DNA of 64,000 nt, from assembly GCA_023390555.1 (NCBI GenBank), contig JAEWCQ010000033.1:124001-188000 (forward strand), given 5' to 3'. Numbering within the stretch: position 1 is the first letter of the stretch; each line of letters begins with the position of its first letter. The translations under genes and the position numbers were made by a program. The stretch comes from Bacillota bacterium (lineage in GTDB: Bacteria; Bacillota; Clostridia; Lachnospirales; Lachnospiraceae). Positions 25,772-35,298 of the stretch are shown here, in pieces. The notes beneath the pieces were generated by a model. It was not told the DNA's origin and ran no database searches. It worked only from the letters and a program-made list of their open reading frames with translations.

Positions 25772-26453
25772 GGTATTGATCATTGAAGACGAAGTTGCGA
25801 TTGCGGAATTGGAAAAGGATTATCTGGAACTCAGCGGATTTGAGGTAGAAATTGAGGGAAACGGTGATGTCGGGCTTCACCGGGCATTGACAGAGGATTT
25901 TAATATGTTCATCCTGGATCTGATGCTTCCGGGCATTGACGGCTTTGAAATCTGCAAAAAAATTCGGGAAATAAAAAATACACCGATTCTCATGGTGTCT
26001 GCAAAAAAGGATGATATCGACAAAATACGCGGACTTGGTCTGGGAGCGGACGACTATATCACAAAACCTTTTTCACCGAGTGAGCTGGTTGCAAGGGTAA
26101 AGGCGCATCTTGCCAGATATGAACGTCTGATCGGGAGCAATCTGCAGGAAAATGACATCATTGAGATCCGGGGAATTAAAATTGACAAGACGGCACGCCG
26201 TGTCTGGATCAATGAAGAAGAGAAGCCGTTTACGACAAAAGAATTCGATCTTCTGGTATTTCTTGCACAGAACCCAAATCATGTATTTACGAAGGAAGAG
26301 CTGTTTAAAGAAATTTGGGATATGGAATCCATCGGTGACATTGCAACTGTAACGGTTCATATCAAAAAAATCCGTGAAAAGATTGAAATGAACACTGCGA
26401 AGCCACAGTATATCGAGACAATCTGGGGCGTAGGATACCGCTTCAAGCTGTAG
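25764..26453 (+). CDS. OmpR-family response regulator
   Basis: The receiver domain has the phosphoacceptor Asp in FILDLMLPGIDG (about residue 52) and the conserved Lys in YITKPFSPSELVARV (about 101). A winged-helix DNA-binding domain follows (FTTKEFDLLVFLAQNPNHVFTKEEL, then TVTVHIKKIREKIE). It is coupled to the preceding kinase by overlap. Target genes are not evident from the sequence. Confidence 0.93.
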   Translation: MSRVLIIEDEVAIAELEKDYLELSGFEVEIEGNGDVGLHRALTEDFNMFILDLMLPGIDGFEICKKIREIKNTPILMVSAKKDDIDKIRGLGLGADDYITKPFSPSELVARVKAHLARYERLIGSNLQENDIIEIRGIKIDKTARRVWINEEEKPFTTKEFDLLVFLAQNPNHVFTKEELFKEIWDMESIGDIATVTVHIKKIREKIEMNTAKPQYIETIWGVGYRFKL

Positions 26454-26470
26454 ACAGGGAGAAACAGAGC

Positions 26471-27193
26471 GTGGACATTGCAGAATCGATTCTATATGAA
26501 GATACGGATATACTCGTGTGCCGGAAACCGGCAGGAGTAGCCGTACAGACGAAGCGTCTCGGCGAGCAGGACATGGAGAGTCTGCTTCGGAATTATCAGG
26601 CGGGAAGAGGGAAAACCCCCTATATCGGGATTGTACACCGGCTGGACCAGCCGGTAGAAGGAATCATGGTATTTGCATTGAATCCGAAAGCTGCTGCCGC
26701 ACTGAACCGACAAATGCAAAACGGTGGGTTCGGCAAATATTATCTGGCAGTTTTGACAGGACATCTTTCCGATAAAAGTGGAACATTTACAGATTATCTG
26801 CAAAAAGATGGAAAGAAAAACACTTCTTCCGTTGTTTGCAAATCTGCTCCGAACGCAAAAAAAGCTATTTTACATTATGAAATATTACAGGAATTGCAAG
26901 AGGAAAGTCTTGTGAAAATTAAGCTCGAAACAGGCCGGCATCATCAGATCCGGGTACAGATGGCACATGCGGGATGCCCACTGGCAGGAGATGGGAAATA
27001 TGCGGCTAGTTGTCCGGGCAGCGTATCCCAGACAGCACATGCGGGATATTCGGTACGAGAGGTTGGAATCGGTCTTTGTTCCTTCCGCATTGAATTCTGC
27101 CATCCGATTTCCGGAAAGGAAATGAGGTTTGAAATAGAACCCGAAGGAGCGCGCTTTCATAAATTTGCCAGCCTGAAATCGATAGGGGAATAA
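26471..27193 (+). CDS. RluA-family pseudouridine synthase
   Basis: This 240-aa protein carries the RluA catalytic signature GIVHRLDQPVEGIMVFA with the active Asp near residue 59, plus TGRHHQIRVQMAH near 158. It converts specific uridines in rRNA or tRNA to pseudouridine; the exact site cannot be told. There is no S4 domain, as in short RluA proteins. The GTG start at 26471 follows GGGAGAAA. It is 17 nt downstream of the response regulator and may share its transcript. Confidence 0.88.
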   Translation: MDIAESILYEDTDILVCRKPAGVAVQTKRLGEQDMESLLRNYQAGRGKTPYIGIVHRLDQPVEGIMVFALNPKAAAALNRQMQNGGFGKYYLAVLTGHLSDKSGTFTDYLQKDGKKNTSSVVCKSAPNAKKAILHYEILQELQEESLVKIKLETGRHHQIRVQMAHAGCPLAGDGKYAASCPGSVSQTAHAGYSVREVGIGLCSFRIEFCHPISGKEMRFEIEPEGARFHKFASLKSIGE

Positions 27194-27227
27194 GGATAAA
27201 AAAGAGGTCAGCGGTTATACTTTTTTT

Positions 27228-28280
27228 ATGAAAATAAAAATGAAAAAACCGTGGTCAGATGCATTAAAAATAGTGGGAATAACAATTGCAGTATATTGCG
27301 GTATGCGGTATATACTTCCGATTGTATTTCCCTTTTTTCTTGCGGTATTGATAGCGATACTGCTGCATCCGATCGTTACAAAGATAGACAATAAAATAAA
27401 GATACCAAGAGGAATTCTGAGTTTTCTGGTGCTGGTACTGGTGTTTTTGCTCATAGCGATTCCGGCCTGCTACGTCTTGTGGAAGCTGTTAATGCAGGCG
27501 TGCAGTTTTGTCCGGGAATATGATCTGTGGAGAGGAGAGATCGATAAATTCTGGTGCGGCAGCTGCGAAAAAATAGAGGCAATCAGTGGAATACAGGCGG
27601 AGATCATTCAGGATTGGGGAGATAATCAGGCGAATCATATCGGAGAGATTTTACAGGAGAAACTGCTTCCTTTCCTGATGAGCTGTTCGGTCAACGGATT
27701 AAAAGGATTGGCTGCATTTGCCTGGAAACTAATTGTTACCATGGTGGCGACGGTACTCATACTGACAGACTATTTGAATCTGAAAGGAAAGCTGATGAAT
27801 ACTTCTGCGGGAAAGGTACTGAACAAGCTTGGGAAAAGTACCCTGCATGTCAGCGGGAAGTTTATCAAGGCCCAGATCATCATTCTTCTCGTGGTGAGCG
27901 GAATATGTGTGGTCGGTCTGTTTCTTACCGGCAATCCATATGCGCTGTTGGTGGGAATCGGAATCGGGCTCTGTGATGCACTTCCTTTTATAGGGACAGG
28001 AACCATATTCGTTCCATGGCTGATCATTCGACTGTTCCAGGGAAAATACCTGCTGGCGGTTGCCTATGGGGTATTATATATCACCTGTAATCTGGTTCGG
28101 GAATTTTTGGAACCCAAGCTGGTCGGAAAAGGAGCCGGAGCACATCCGCTTGTTGTAATTTTCAGTATCTATGTCGGTATCTGTGTCTACGGCGGAGTCG
28201 GTGTCATCCTGGGCCCCCTTTCTGCACTTTTGATCTGGGAACTGTACGGTCTCTCCCAAACGGAGGAAGAGGAACCGTAA
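27228..28280 (+). CDS. YtvI-like sporulation membrane protein, AI-2E transporter family
   Basis: This 350-aa polytopic protein has about seven hydrophobic segments. The paired N-terminal helices are ILPIVFPFFLAVLIAILLHP, and the conserved C-terminal part contains GLCDALPFIGTGTIFVPW and VREFLEPKLVGKGAGAHPLVV, typical of the AI-2E/UPF0118 family. Members of about this size in Clostridia are often annotated as YtvI, linked to sporulation. No good ribosome site is seen; a TATACT lies only a few bases upstream of the ATG, so very short-leader translation is possible. Confidence 0.82.
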   Translation: MKIKMKKPWSDALKIVGITIAVYCGMRYILPIVFPFFLAVLIAILLHPIVTKIDNKIKIPRGILSFLVLVLVFLLIAIPACYVLWKLLMQACSFVREYDLWRGEIDKFWCGSCEKIEAISGIQAEIIQDWGDNQANHIGEILQEKLLPFLMSCSVNGLKGLAAFAWKLIVTMVATVLILTDYLNLKGKLMNTSAGKVLNKLGKSTLHVSGKFIKAQIIILLVVSGICVVGLFLTGNPYALLVGIGIGLCDALPFIGTGTIFVPWLIIRLFQGKYLLAVAYGVLYITCNLVREFLEPKLVGKGAGAHPLVVIFSIYVGICVYGGVGVILGPLSALLIWELYGLSQTEEEEP

Positions 28281-28283
28281 CTA

Positions 28284-29390
28284 TTACAAAGACGGTTCCT
28301 TGTGAGCAAGTGTGTCAATATGCTGCGGAAGCTCCCACTTCTCTGCAAGTGCCTGATATTCCTGTGATTTGCTGGAATATTCATGATAGAGGCTCATCTG
28401 TGCGGCACCTGTGCCTCCGGAAAGGGCCAGAGTGAGCTTTTCGTAGCATTCACTGAGCCGGTGCAGCGGCAGGTCTCCGTTGGTATGGATATTCAAAACA
28501 GCCAAAGTCTCATAAGCGGCGTTATAGTACCAGATGATCGCCTCATCGTAGTCCTTTGCGGCATAAAAGTATTCCCCGAGTTCATAACAGATTTCGGAGC
28601 ATGGAGTAGTTACCATGTCTTTCAATGCCAGTTTGAAAAACGCATTGGTCTGTTCTGCTTCGCGGTAGGCATGTGCCAGCACGCAGGAAGCCTCCTTGCG
28701 CATTTCTTCCGTTGCCCCCGGATCGTTCAGCGTATGTAGAAAGACAGGTATGGCACTTTCAAAGTCGGCGGCATCGCCGGTCATCAACAGTTCTTTTGCA
28801 TACATACGATGCAGTTTTTTTGAGAGATATCCGTCGCGCTCAAAGGTGAACAGGAAGCCTCGGAAATCCCGTTTGTTATGCAGAGAATATGGCAGGTGTG
28901 TAATCTCAATATCACTGTTGAAAACGACAGGCTTCGTCCTTATCGTTTCATGGATTGGGTCAATCCATGAGAACTGGCGCAGGCGTTTGAACAGCTTGGG
29001 ACGGTATTCTTCCTTGAAGTTGAGCACCGTGTTAAATTCATTTTTCGTGGTATATTTCATCTGTACGATCTCAATCTCAGGCAGCATGGCCTCTTTTAAA
29101 AGTGCAAACAGTCGCTGATTGCTTTCATCGAGAACTTCATCTGCATCTGCGGCATAGATGTAGTCCATCGAAGCCTTCGAAAAAGAAAAGTTACGTGCCT
29201 CAGAGAAATCGGAAGTCCAAGTAAAATCATAGATCTTATCGGTATAGCGGGCTGCAATTTCCTTGGTGCGGTCAGTGGAACCGGTATCTACAATGATAAT
29301 CTCATCCATTAATTTATGAATGGAATCCAGACATCTTGCAAGAACAGTTTCTTCGTTTTTTACAATCATACATAAACTGACAGTGACCAT
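28284..29390 (-). CDS. Family 2 glycosyltransferase with C-terminal helical repeats
   Basis: The N-terminal roughly 230 residues form a GT-A domain: VSLCMIVKNEETVLARCLDS, then VDTGSTDRTKEIA and the metal-binding AADADEV. The family includes SunS-like enzymes and relatives that act on peptides or cell-surface glycans. The C-terminal roughly 130 residues look like TPR-type helices. The acceptor is unknown. It converges with the YtvI-like gene, with only 3 nt between the stop codons; a dyad (AGGAACCGT/ACGGTTCCT) covers both gene ends. Confidence 0.83.
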   Translation of the reverse strand: MVTVSLCMIVKNEETVLARCLDSIHKLMDEIIIVDTGSTDRTKEIAARYTDKIYDFTWTSDFSEARNFSFSKASMDYIYAADADEVLDESNQRLFALLKEAMLPEIEIVQMKYTTKNEFNTVLNFKEEYRPKLFKRLRQFSWIDPIHETIRTKPVVFNSDIEITHLPYSLHNKRDFRGFLFTFERDGYLSKKLHRMYAKELLMTGDAADFESAIPVFLHTLNDPGATEEMRKEASCVLAHAYREAEQTNAFFKLALKDMVTTPCSEICYELGEYFYAAKDYDEAIIWYYNAAYETLAVLNIHTNGDLPLHRLSECYEKLTLALSGGTGAAQMSLYHEYSSKSQEYQALAEKWELPQHIDTLAHKEPSL

Positions 29391-29620
29391 AGGTACCTCC
29401 TTTTTGATTCAGACAGATAATGGTAGCTCCGGGAATCCGGTTGATTGAAAATAAAATATCGTAATCTGGCAAAAAACAGTGTATAGTAGTAAGAGCGGCT
29501 GTGCGGGAAGCAGCGTGCACAGATATCCGTAACATGGTATTTATTTACAGTATAGCATAAATACGGGGAAAAAGAAATGACGGACATGGAGGATATGACT
29601 TGAATACGAAAGAGGAATTT

Positions 29621-30532
29621 ATGAAAAAAACACCGGTGGTCTGGTTTGGGGCGTTTATCTGCTGCCTCCTGTGGGGAAGTGCTTTTCCCTGCGTAAAAAT
29701 CGGCTATCGCATGATGCAGATTACGGCCGCAGATACCGCAGAGCAGATTTTGTATGCCGGATACCGGTTTGCACTTGCGGGACTGCTTGTCATATTATTC
29801 GGAAGTATTGGAAAGAGAAAACTGCTCCTTCCAAAGAAAGAGGCATGGGGAAAAATCACCATTCTCAGTATGTTCCAGACGGTGAGCCAGTATGTGTTCT
29901 TTTACATTGGACTTGCCCACACCACCGGTGTGAAATCATCGATTATCATCGGAACGAATGCATTTGTAGCAATATTGGTGGCGAGTCTGCTGTTTCATGA
30001 GGAAAAACTGACTGCAAAAAAAGTCATCGGGTGCGTGATCGGGTTTGCAGGTGTGGCACTTGTCACATTTAACGGAAGCGGCGTTGACATGAATATGCAT
30101 GTCAACGGAGAAGGGTTTATGTTCCTTTCCACTGTGGCCTATGCATTTTCTTCTGTCTGCTTTAAACGTTATGCGAAAAAACTGGATGCTTTTCTGCTGA
30201 GCGGTTATCAGTTTCTGTTAGGCGGGATTCTGATGGGCATTGCAGGATATCTTGCAGGAGGACGATTACACGGATTTGACCTTCCTGCCATTCTGCTCCT
30301 GATCTATCTTGCGCTGATTGCTGCGGTGGCCTATACGCTTTGGGGAATACTTCTGAAGTATAACCCGATTTCAAGGGTGTCGGTCTTCGGCTTTATGAAT
30401 CCCGTCATCGGCGTCATTCTTTCAGCAATACTGCTGGATGAAGCCGGACAGGCCGCCGGAATGAAGAGTCTGGTGGCACTGGTGCTGGTGTCAGTCGGAA
30501 TCTATGTGGTAAACGGCGCAAAAGAAGAGTGA
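29621..30532 (+). CDS. DMT-superfamily (EamA) permease
   Basis: About ten transmembrane helices arranged as two EamA repeats make this a drug/metabolite exporter-type protein (303 aa). Typical segments are FICCLLWGSAFPCVKIGYRM near the N-terminus and GFMNPVIGVILSAILLDE in the second repeat. Substrate unknown. ATG at 29621 is supported by AAAGAGG; an upstream TTG at 29600 also has a GGAGG. It is divergent from the glycosyltransferase gene. Confidence 0.88.
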   Translation: MKKTPVVWFGAFICCLLWGSAFPCVKIGYRMMQITAADTAEQILYAGYRFALAGLLVILFGSIGKRKLLLPKKEAWGKITILSMFQTVSQYVFFYIGLAHTTGVKSSIIIGTNAFVAILVASLLFHEEKLTAKKVIGCVIGFAGVALVTFNGSGVDMNMHVNGEGFMFLSTVAYAFSSVCFKRYAKKLDAFLLSGYQFLLGGILMGIAGYLAGGRLHGFDLPAILLLIYLALIAAVAYTLWGILLKYNPISRVSVFGFMNPVIGVILSAILLDEAGQAAGMKSLVALVLVSVGIYVVNGAKEE

Positions 30533-30614
30533 CAGGCATTGCGGAAACAGGCGGCGGGATGTATGATTTAACATATTGAGAATTTAATTTGGAAAAATAG
30601 ACGGAGGGCATGAG

Positions 30615-31814
30615 ATGAGTGCAGTCGTAACATTGAAAAAGGGCGAAGGCCGTACGGTGAAAGCCGGCGGAATGTGGATATTTGATAATGAAGTTGCATC
30701 TATCATGGGATCATTTAAAAACGGAGATATGATTCTTGTACATGACTTTGACGGATATCCGATGGGAAAGGGATTCATCAATCAGAATTCCAAGATTCGC
30801 ATCCGGCTTCTGACAAGAAGCGTGGAAACGGAGATTGACGATGTTTTCTGGCGGGAGAGACTGCAGAATGCATGGGATTATCGGAAAAAAACAGTGGATA
30901 CTTCTTCCTGCCGAATTGTCTTTGGAGAAGCAGACTTTCTGCCTGGAATGGTCATTGATAAATTTGCAGAAGTGCTGGTCGTGCAGTCCCTTGCGCTTGG
31001 AATTGACCGTTACAAGGAGACAATCGTGGAACTGCTGAAAGAGATTCTTGCCAAAGACGGCGTCTGTATCCGCGGAGTCTATGAGCGAAGCGATGCGAAG
31101 GTGCGCAGGCAGGAGGGAATGGAGCAGGTCAAAGGCTTTCTCGGAGAACCATTTGATACAAATGTTGAGATTGTGGAAAACGGAGTCCGCTATATCGTAG
31201 ACGTGGAAAACGGACAGAAGACCGGCTTCTTCCTCGACCAGAAATACAACCGTCTGGCCGTTCAGAAACTATGCCGGGATGCCAGTGTACTGGATTGCTT
31301 TACCCATACCGGTTCGTTTGCACTCAATGCGGGAATTGCGGGAGCAAAAGAAGTGACCGGTGTGGACGCTTCTCAGCTTGCCGTCGATCAGGCAACGGAA
31401 AATGCCAGACTCAACGGTCTGGAAGAGACTGTAAAATTTGTCTGTGAAGATGTATTTGAGCTGCTCCCGGAACTGGAGAAGCGCGGAGAAAAATACGATG
31501 TGGTAATTTTAGATCCTCCCGCATTTACAAAATCCCGCAATTCCATCAAAAACGCGGTGAAGGGATACCGCGAGATCAATCTGCGCGGTATGAAGCTGGT
31601 GAAAAACGGAGGCTATCTTGCCACCTGTTCCTGTTCTCATTTCATGTCATATGAAGAGTTTACAAAGACGATCAATCAGGCAGCCCAGAACGTGCATAAA
31701 CGTCTGCGTCAGGTTGAATTCCGGACACAGGCACCCGATCATCCGATTCTCTGGTCGGCAGATGAATCGTATTACCTGAAATTTTATATTTTCCAGGTTT
31801 GTGAGGAGTATTAA
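30615..31814 (+). CDS. RlmI-like 23S rRNA cytosine methyltransferase
   Basis: The protein has an N-terminal PUA domain (KGEGRTVKAGGMWIFDNEV), a linker domain, and a Rossmann methyltransferase with SAM motif DCFTHTGSFALNAG (about residue 234) and the catalytic DPPAFTKSRN (about 300) plus TCSCSHF. These match the RlmI/RlmK family that makes 5-methylcytosine in 23S rRNA. Length (399 aa) is normal. The next rRNA methyltransferase gene starts 1-2 nt after its stop, so the two modification enzymes are co-expressed. Confidence 0.9.
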   Translation: MSAVVTLKKGEGRTVKAGGMWIFDNEVASIMGSFKNGDMILVHDFDGYPMGKGFINQNSKIRIRLLTRSVETEIDDVFWRERLQNAWDYRKKTVDTSSCRIVFGEADFLPGMVIDKFAEVLVVQSLALGIDRYKETIVELLKEILAKDGVCIRGVYERSDAKVRRQEGMEQVKGFLGEPFDTNVEIVENGVRYIVDVENGQKTGFFLDQKYNRLAVQKLCRDASVLDCFTHTGSFALNAGIAGAKEVTGVDASQLAVDQATENARLNGLEETVKFVCEDVFELLPELEKRGEKYDVVILDPPAFTKSRNSIKNAVKGYREINLRGMKLVKNGGYLATCSCSHFMSYEEFTKTINQAAQNVHKRLRQVEFRTQAPDHPILWSADESYYLKFYIFQVCEEY

Positions 31815-31815
31815 C

Positions 31816-33348
31816 GTGAAGAACGAGAGAAATCAGAAGATAGAGACAAGGCAAAAGAGCGAGAGAAATCGGAAGAACGAGAGTAATCGGAAGAACGAGA
31901 GTAATCAGAAGAACGAGAGTAATCGGAAGAACGAGAGTAATTGGAAGAACGAGAGTAATCTAAATAACGAGAGTAATCGGAAGAACGATACAAACCAGAA
32001 AAATCAGAGCAGGCAGAGAAATGAAAAGAAGCACTTAGAAATAAAGGGCAGAAACAGGGATGGAGAAGCTCGGTCATTCCAAAAGCCACAGACGGATGTG
32101 TTGGAGAGGCTGAAGAAACCGCAGACGGACGTGTCCAAAAAGTCAAAGAAACCGCTGACCGACGCGTCGGAAAAGAGCAAAAAACAGCAGAAGGAAAATA
32201 TCCCCGGAGATTGTATGTATGCAAAAAGCTGCGGCGGCTGTCAGTATCAGGGTGAGGATTACAAGAAGCAGCTGAAGAAAAAGCAGAAACAGGTGGAAGA
32301 GTTGCTTGGCGACATGGTTCCGGTGGAGCCGATTCTTGGAATGGAGAATCCGTTCCATTACCGGAATAAGGTAAACGCAGCTTTTGCCCGGCTCCGCAAT
32401 GGTACGATCATTTCCGGTGTTTACCGGGAGGGTACCCATGAAGTAATCAACATCGAAGAATGTCAGATAGAGGATTCCCGTGCCGATGCAATCATACAGG
32501 ATATCAAGGGCATGCTGCGCTCCTTTAAAATCAAGACCTATGATGAAGATACAGATTACGGTCTGCTTCGCCACGTGATGGTCCGGGTCGGCCACAACAG
32601 CGGAGAAGTAATGGTGGTTCTGGTTCTTGCATCTCCAATACTGCCGTCCAAAAATAATTTTGTCAAGGCAATCCGTAAGCTTCATCCGGAAATCTCGACG
32701 ATTGTACTCAACATCAATGAAAAGAAGACAAGTATGGTATTGGGTTCGAGGAATATCCCGTTGTATGGAAGAGGCTTTATTGAAGATACGTTATGTGGGA
32801 AGATTTTTCGCATTTCACCATCCTCCTTCTATCAGGTCAATTCCGTTCAGACGGAGGTGTTGTATCAGAAAGCCATCGAATATGCCGGTCTGACCGGAAA
32901 GGAACGTGTTCTGGATTCCTACTGTGGAATCGGAACCATCGGGATGATCGCGGCGGATCTGTCTGCAGAAGTGATTGGTGTGGAATTGAATGCCTCCGCT
33001 GTAAAAGATGCGATTACCAACGCAAAACGAAACGAGATAAAGAACATCGTATTCTACAACTGGGATGCAAGTGAATTTATGGTCGAAATGGCGGAAAAAG
33101 GAGAAAAGGCAGATGTGGTCGTCCTCGACCCTCCGAGAGCCGGCAGCACCGAAGCATTCATGGATGCGGTTGCAGTTCTTGCACCGAAGCGGGTGGTATA
33201 CGTATCCTGCAATCCGGAAACGCTTGCCCGGGACTTGAAATACTTTAAAAAGAAAGGCTATGCAGCGGAAAAATGCCAGCCAGTCGATATGTTTCCATGG
33301 ACGGAACATGTGGAGAGTATAGTAATAATGTCAAGGGTTAAAAAGTGA
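31816..33348 (+). CDS. RlmD/TrmA-type uracil-5-methyltransferase with repetitive N-terminal tail
   Basis: The catalytic part (about residues 130-510) has cysteine-rich Fe-S motif CMYAKSCGGCQYQ, SAM loop LDSYCGIGTIGM, DPPRAGSTEAF and the nucleophile Cys in YVSCNPETLARDL, as in m5U methyltransferases of 23S rRNA. The usual N-terminal TRAM domain is not evident. Instead there are about 130 residues of charged low-complexity sequence, including six-residue repeats (ESNRKN) and then KKPQTDV-like units. The GTG at 31816 follows GAGGAG by 7 nt. It is co-transcribed with the RlmI-like gene. Confidence 0.88.
   Translation: MKNERNQKIETRQKSERNRKNESNRKNESNQKNESNRKNESNWKNESNLNNESNRKNDTNQKNQSRQRNEKKHLEIKGRNRDGEARSFQKPQTDVLERLKKPQTDVSKKSKKPLTDASEKSKKQQKENIPGDCMYAKSCGGCQYQGEDYKKQLKKKQKQVEELLGDMVPVEPILGMENPFHYRNKVNAAFARLRNGTIISGVYREGTHEVINIEECQIEDSRADAIIQDIKGMLRSFKIKTYDEDTDYGLLRHVMVRVGHNSGEVMVVLVLASPILPSKNNFVKAIRKLHPEISTIVLNINEKKTSMVLGSRNIPLYGRGFIEDTLCGKIFRISPSSFYQVNSVQTEVLYQKAIEYAGLTGKERVLDSYCGIGTIGMIAADLSAEVIGVELNASAVKDAITNAKRNEIKNIVFYNWDASEFMVEMAEKGEKADVVVLDPPRAGSTEAFMDAVAVLAPKRVVYVSCNPETLARDLKYFKKKGYAAEKCQPVDMFPWTEHVESIVIMSRVKK
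31861..31986 (+). repeat. Seven tandem 18-bp repeats inside the methyltransferase gene
   Basis: Seven consecutive in-frame copies of GAGAGTAATCGGAAGAAC, three exact and the rest with 1-4 changes, encode ESNRKN hexapeptides. The copy number is likely to vary between strains without shifting frame. Confidence 0.93.
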
Positions 33349-33567
33349 GTGTGCGAGAAGCCCAGTAAATAAGTAATTCTTGTAGTTCTTGAGTTCAAAA
33401 CTAGTGTCTTGAAAATTTTGCTTTTTATGGTTCACGGAAATAAGTTTAAGAGACCGATTTTGAGTGCAAGTGTACCGTTTGGTTGTTTAAAAAAGTTGAG
33501 GTTGTGTGAGCAGGTTGGATGCCAAATAAAAATGGCTGCTTTCCATAAAAATATTTAGAAAGAGCTA

Positions 33568-34698
33568 ATGCGTATGACTGATTTAATTAAAAATTACATA
33601 GCAGTGGATACGATATGCGCTGTTGCCCTGATTATTTTGGCATATGCGTCCTGGAATAATGTTTTATTTATTGCTAAAATGAAAAAACAATTTGCCCTTG
33701 CTGCCCTGATCGCAATGACGGTTATCGCGGCGGAACTGGGCAGTGTCATTTTTGAAAATACTAGGCTTGCGGTCAGAGTCCCCGCTCTTATCGCTAATGC
33801 CATTGGCTTTTCTCTTTCGCCCGTTATTGCGATTGTTTTGTCTGAAGCCTTTTCTGTGGAGAAAGGGAAAATCAGATCACTCCTGACAATTCCGGTGTGG
33901 ATCAACTTTGTCTTTGTTATAAGTTCGCCCTGGACCGGTTTGGTTTTTAAAGTAAACGCCGATATCAGTTACTTGCGCGGCCCGCTGTTTGGCGTATATG
34001 TGGGGGCATATTTGTGTTCATGTGTCATACTGATCATGGAGTCAGTTAAGGCCATGAAGTATTACCAGTGCTATTCAAAAAGTGCATTTATAATGTTACT
34101 CGTTTTTACTATAATAGGAACAACTGTGCAGCTGATATTGCCCCATGTGCATGTTTCCTGGCTGTGTATCACCCTGAGTCTGATCCTGTTTTATGCTTAT
34201 TTTTGCATGTTTACAGAAGCCCAGGATACTTTAACCGGATTGTTAAACCGCAACGTGTATGACCAGTATACCAAGCGCCTGGATCATGGCGTCATCGGTA
34301 TGGTTATCGTTTTTGATCTGGATAGTTTTAAACAGATCAATGATCTATACGGTCACCAATGGGGAGATTTCTGCCTGCAAATGACAGGAAGGCTGATCAA
34401 AGATTGCTTTCATAAAATGGGTTTATGTTACCGTATCGGTGGAGACGAATTTTGCGTGATTTGTAAAACCACGGATGAACAGCAAGCAAGGGACGCGCTC
34501 AGACAGTTTCACGGAAAAATAGACGAGACCAGGAAAAACAAAAATCTGCAGGGTAAATTGCCAATGGTTTCTACAGGGTATGCCATTTTTCATGGTTCAA
34601 CGGGGGAATACGACATGGCAGTAAAAAAAGCGGATGCGCAAATGTACGATTTTAAAAATAATCGTAAGCGGAATCCGGACACATTACAGAAACAGTGA
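33568..34698 (+). CDS. Membrane-bound diguanylate cyclase (GGDEF)
   Basis: About seven transmembrane helices (residues 10-215) lead into a GGDEF domain starting at DTLTGLLNRNVYD. The active-site motif is intact (CYRIGGDEFCVI, about residue 295) with FDLDSFKQINDLYGHQWGD before it. The RxxD inhibitory site usually found five residues ahead of GGDEF is absent. It should make c-di-GMP in response to an unknown membrane signal, opposing the HD-GYP phosphodiesterase at 21445. It is flanked by gene-poor DNA and marks the start of the accessory region. Confidence 0.9.
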   Translation: MRMTDLIKNYIAVDTICAVALIILAYASWNNVLFIAKMKKQFALAALIAMTVIAAELGSVIFENTRLAVRVPALIANAIGFSLSPVIAIVLSEAFSVEKGKIRSLLTIPVWINFVFVISSPWTGLVFKVNADISYLRGPLFGVYVGAYLCSCVILIMESVKAMKYYQCYSKSAFIMLLVFTIIGTTVQLILPHVHVSWLCITLSLILFYAYFCMFTEAQDTLTGLLNRNVYDQYTKRLDHGVIGMVIVFDLDSFKQINDLYGHQWGDFCLQMTGRLIKDCFHKMGLCYRIGGDEFCVICKTTDEQQARDALRQFHGKIDETRKNKNLQGKLPMVSTGYAIFHGSTGEYDMAVKKADAQMYDFKNNRKRNPDTLQKQ

Positions 34699-34912
34699 TG
34701 ACAAGTGCATAATATGATATCGTAACCAAAACTTTTTGGACACTCTGGAAATCCACCGTTATTTCTTCGGTCAGGACAGACAAGACATCAATCCGAGCTT
34801 ATAGTTCCATGGGTTGTTCTTTTATCCCGTAAAAAGAATGTGGCTAAGATAGAGGTTGAGATGAAAGTATAGCATTTAACATTTTAAGGGGTATCATTAT
34901 TGATTATAGATA

Positions 34913-35249
34913 ATGATATCCTTTCTTCTTATTTTGGCACCCTATATATTTATTATACGTCATCTTGTGCTGCTTGCAGTATATTCTAATAAACTGAAGA
35001 TCAGGGAGAAAAAACAGGAGTTATATTTTGCAGCAGCCGGTTTGTGTGGTGTCACACTTTACTATTTGCTTGAAAATATTGCACTGACTTATACCAATGC
35101 GTCCAATGTAGAGGTCATAATTTCGATGGCACCGTTTTTACTGCTATCTTTGCCCACCTGTTCTTTGATGGTGAAAAATTGAGCTTGCAATTTCTTATAA
35201 GTTTTGTAGTTGTTTACATTGGCAGGACTATTTATTTCGGAGATTAAAA
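34913..35249 (+). pseudogene. Decayed EamA/DMT transporter gene
   Basis: One frame encodes YFAAAGLCGVTLYYLLENIA and TNASNVEVIISMAPF, typical of the first EamA repeat, and stops at 35182. From about 35147 a second frame continues the homology (FAHLFFDGEKLSLQFLISF) to a stop at 35249. A frameshift near 35150-35160 and a missing first transmembrane helix and second repeat mark it as a remnant. Confidence 0.75.
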
Positions 35250-35298
35250 CATCTGCTAAACAAGAGGGTTTTAAGAATGAGCGATTCTAATTTTCTTA

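Noticed and set aside
28270..28312. Bidirectional terminator between the YtvI-like and glycosyltransferase genes
   Set aside because: A dyad exists across both stop codons, but neither strand has a T tract, so it is mentioned only as a dyad.
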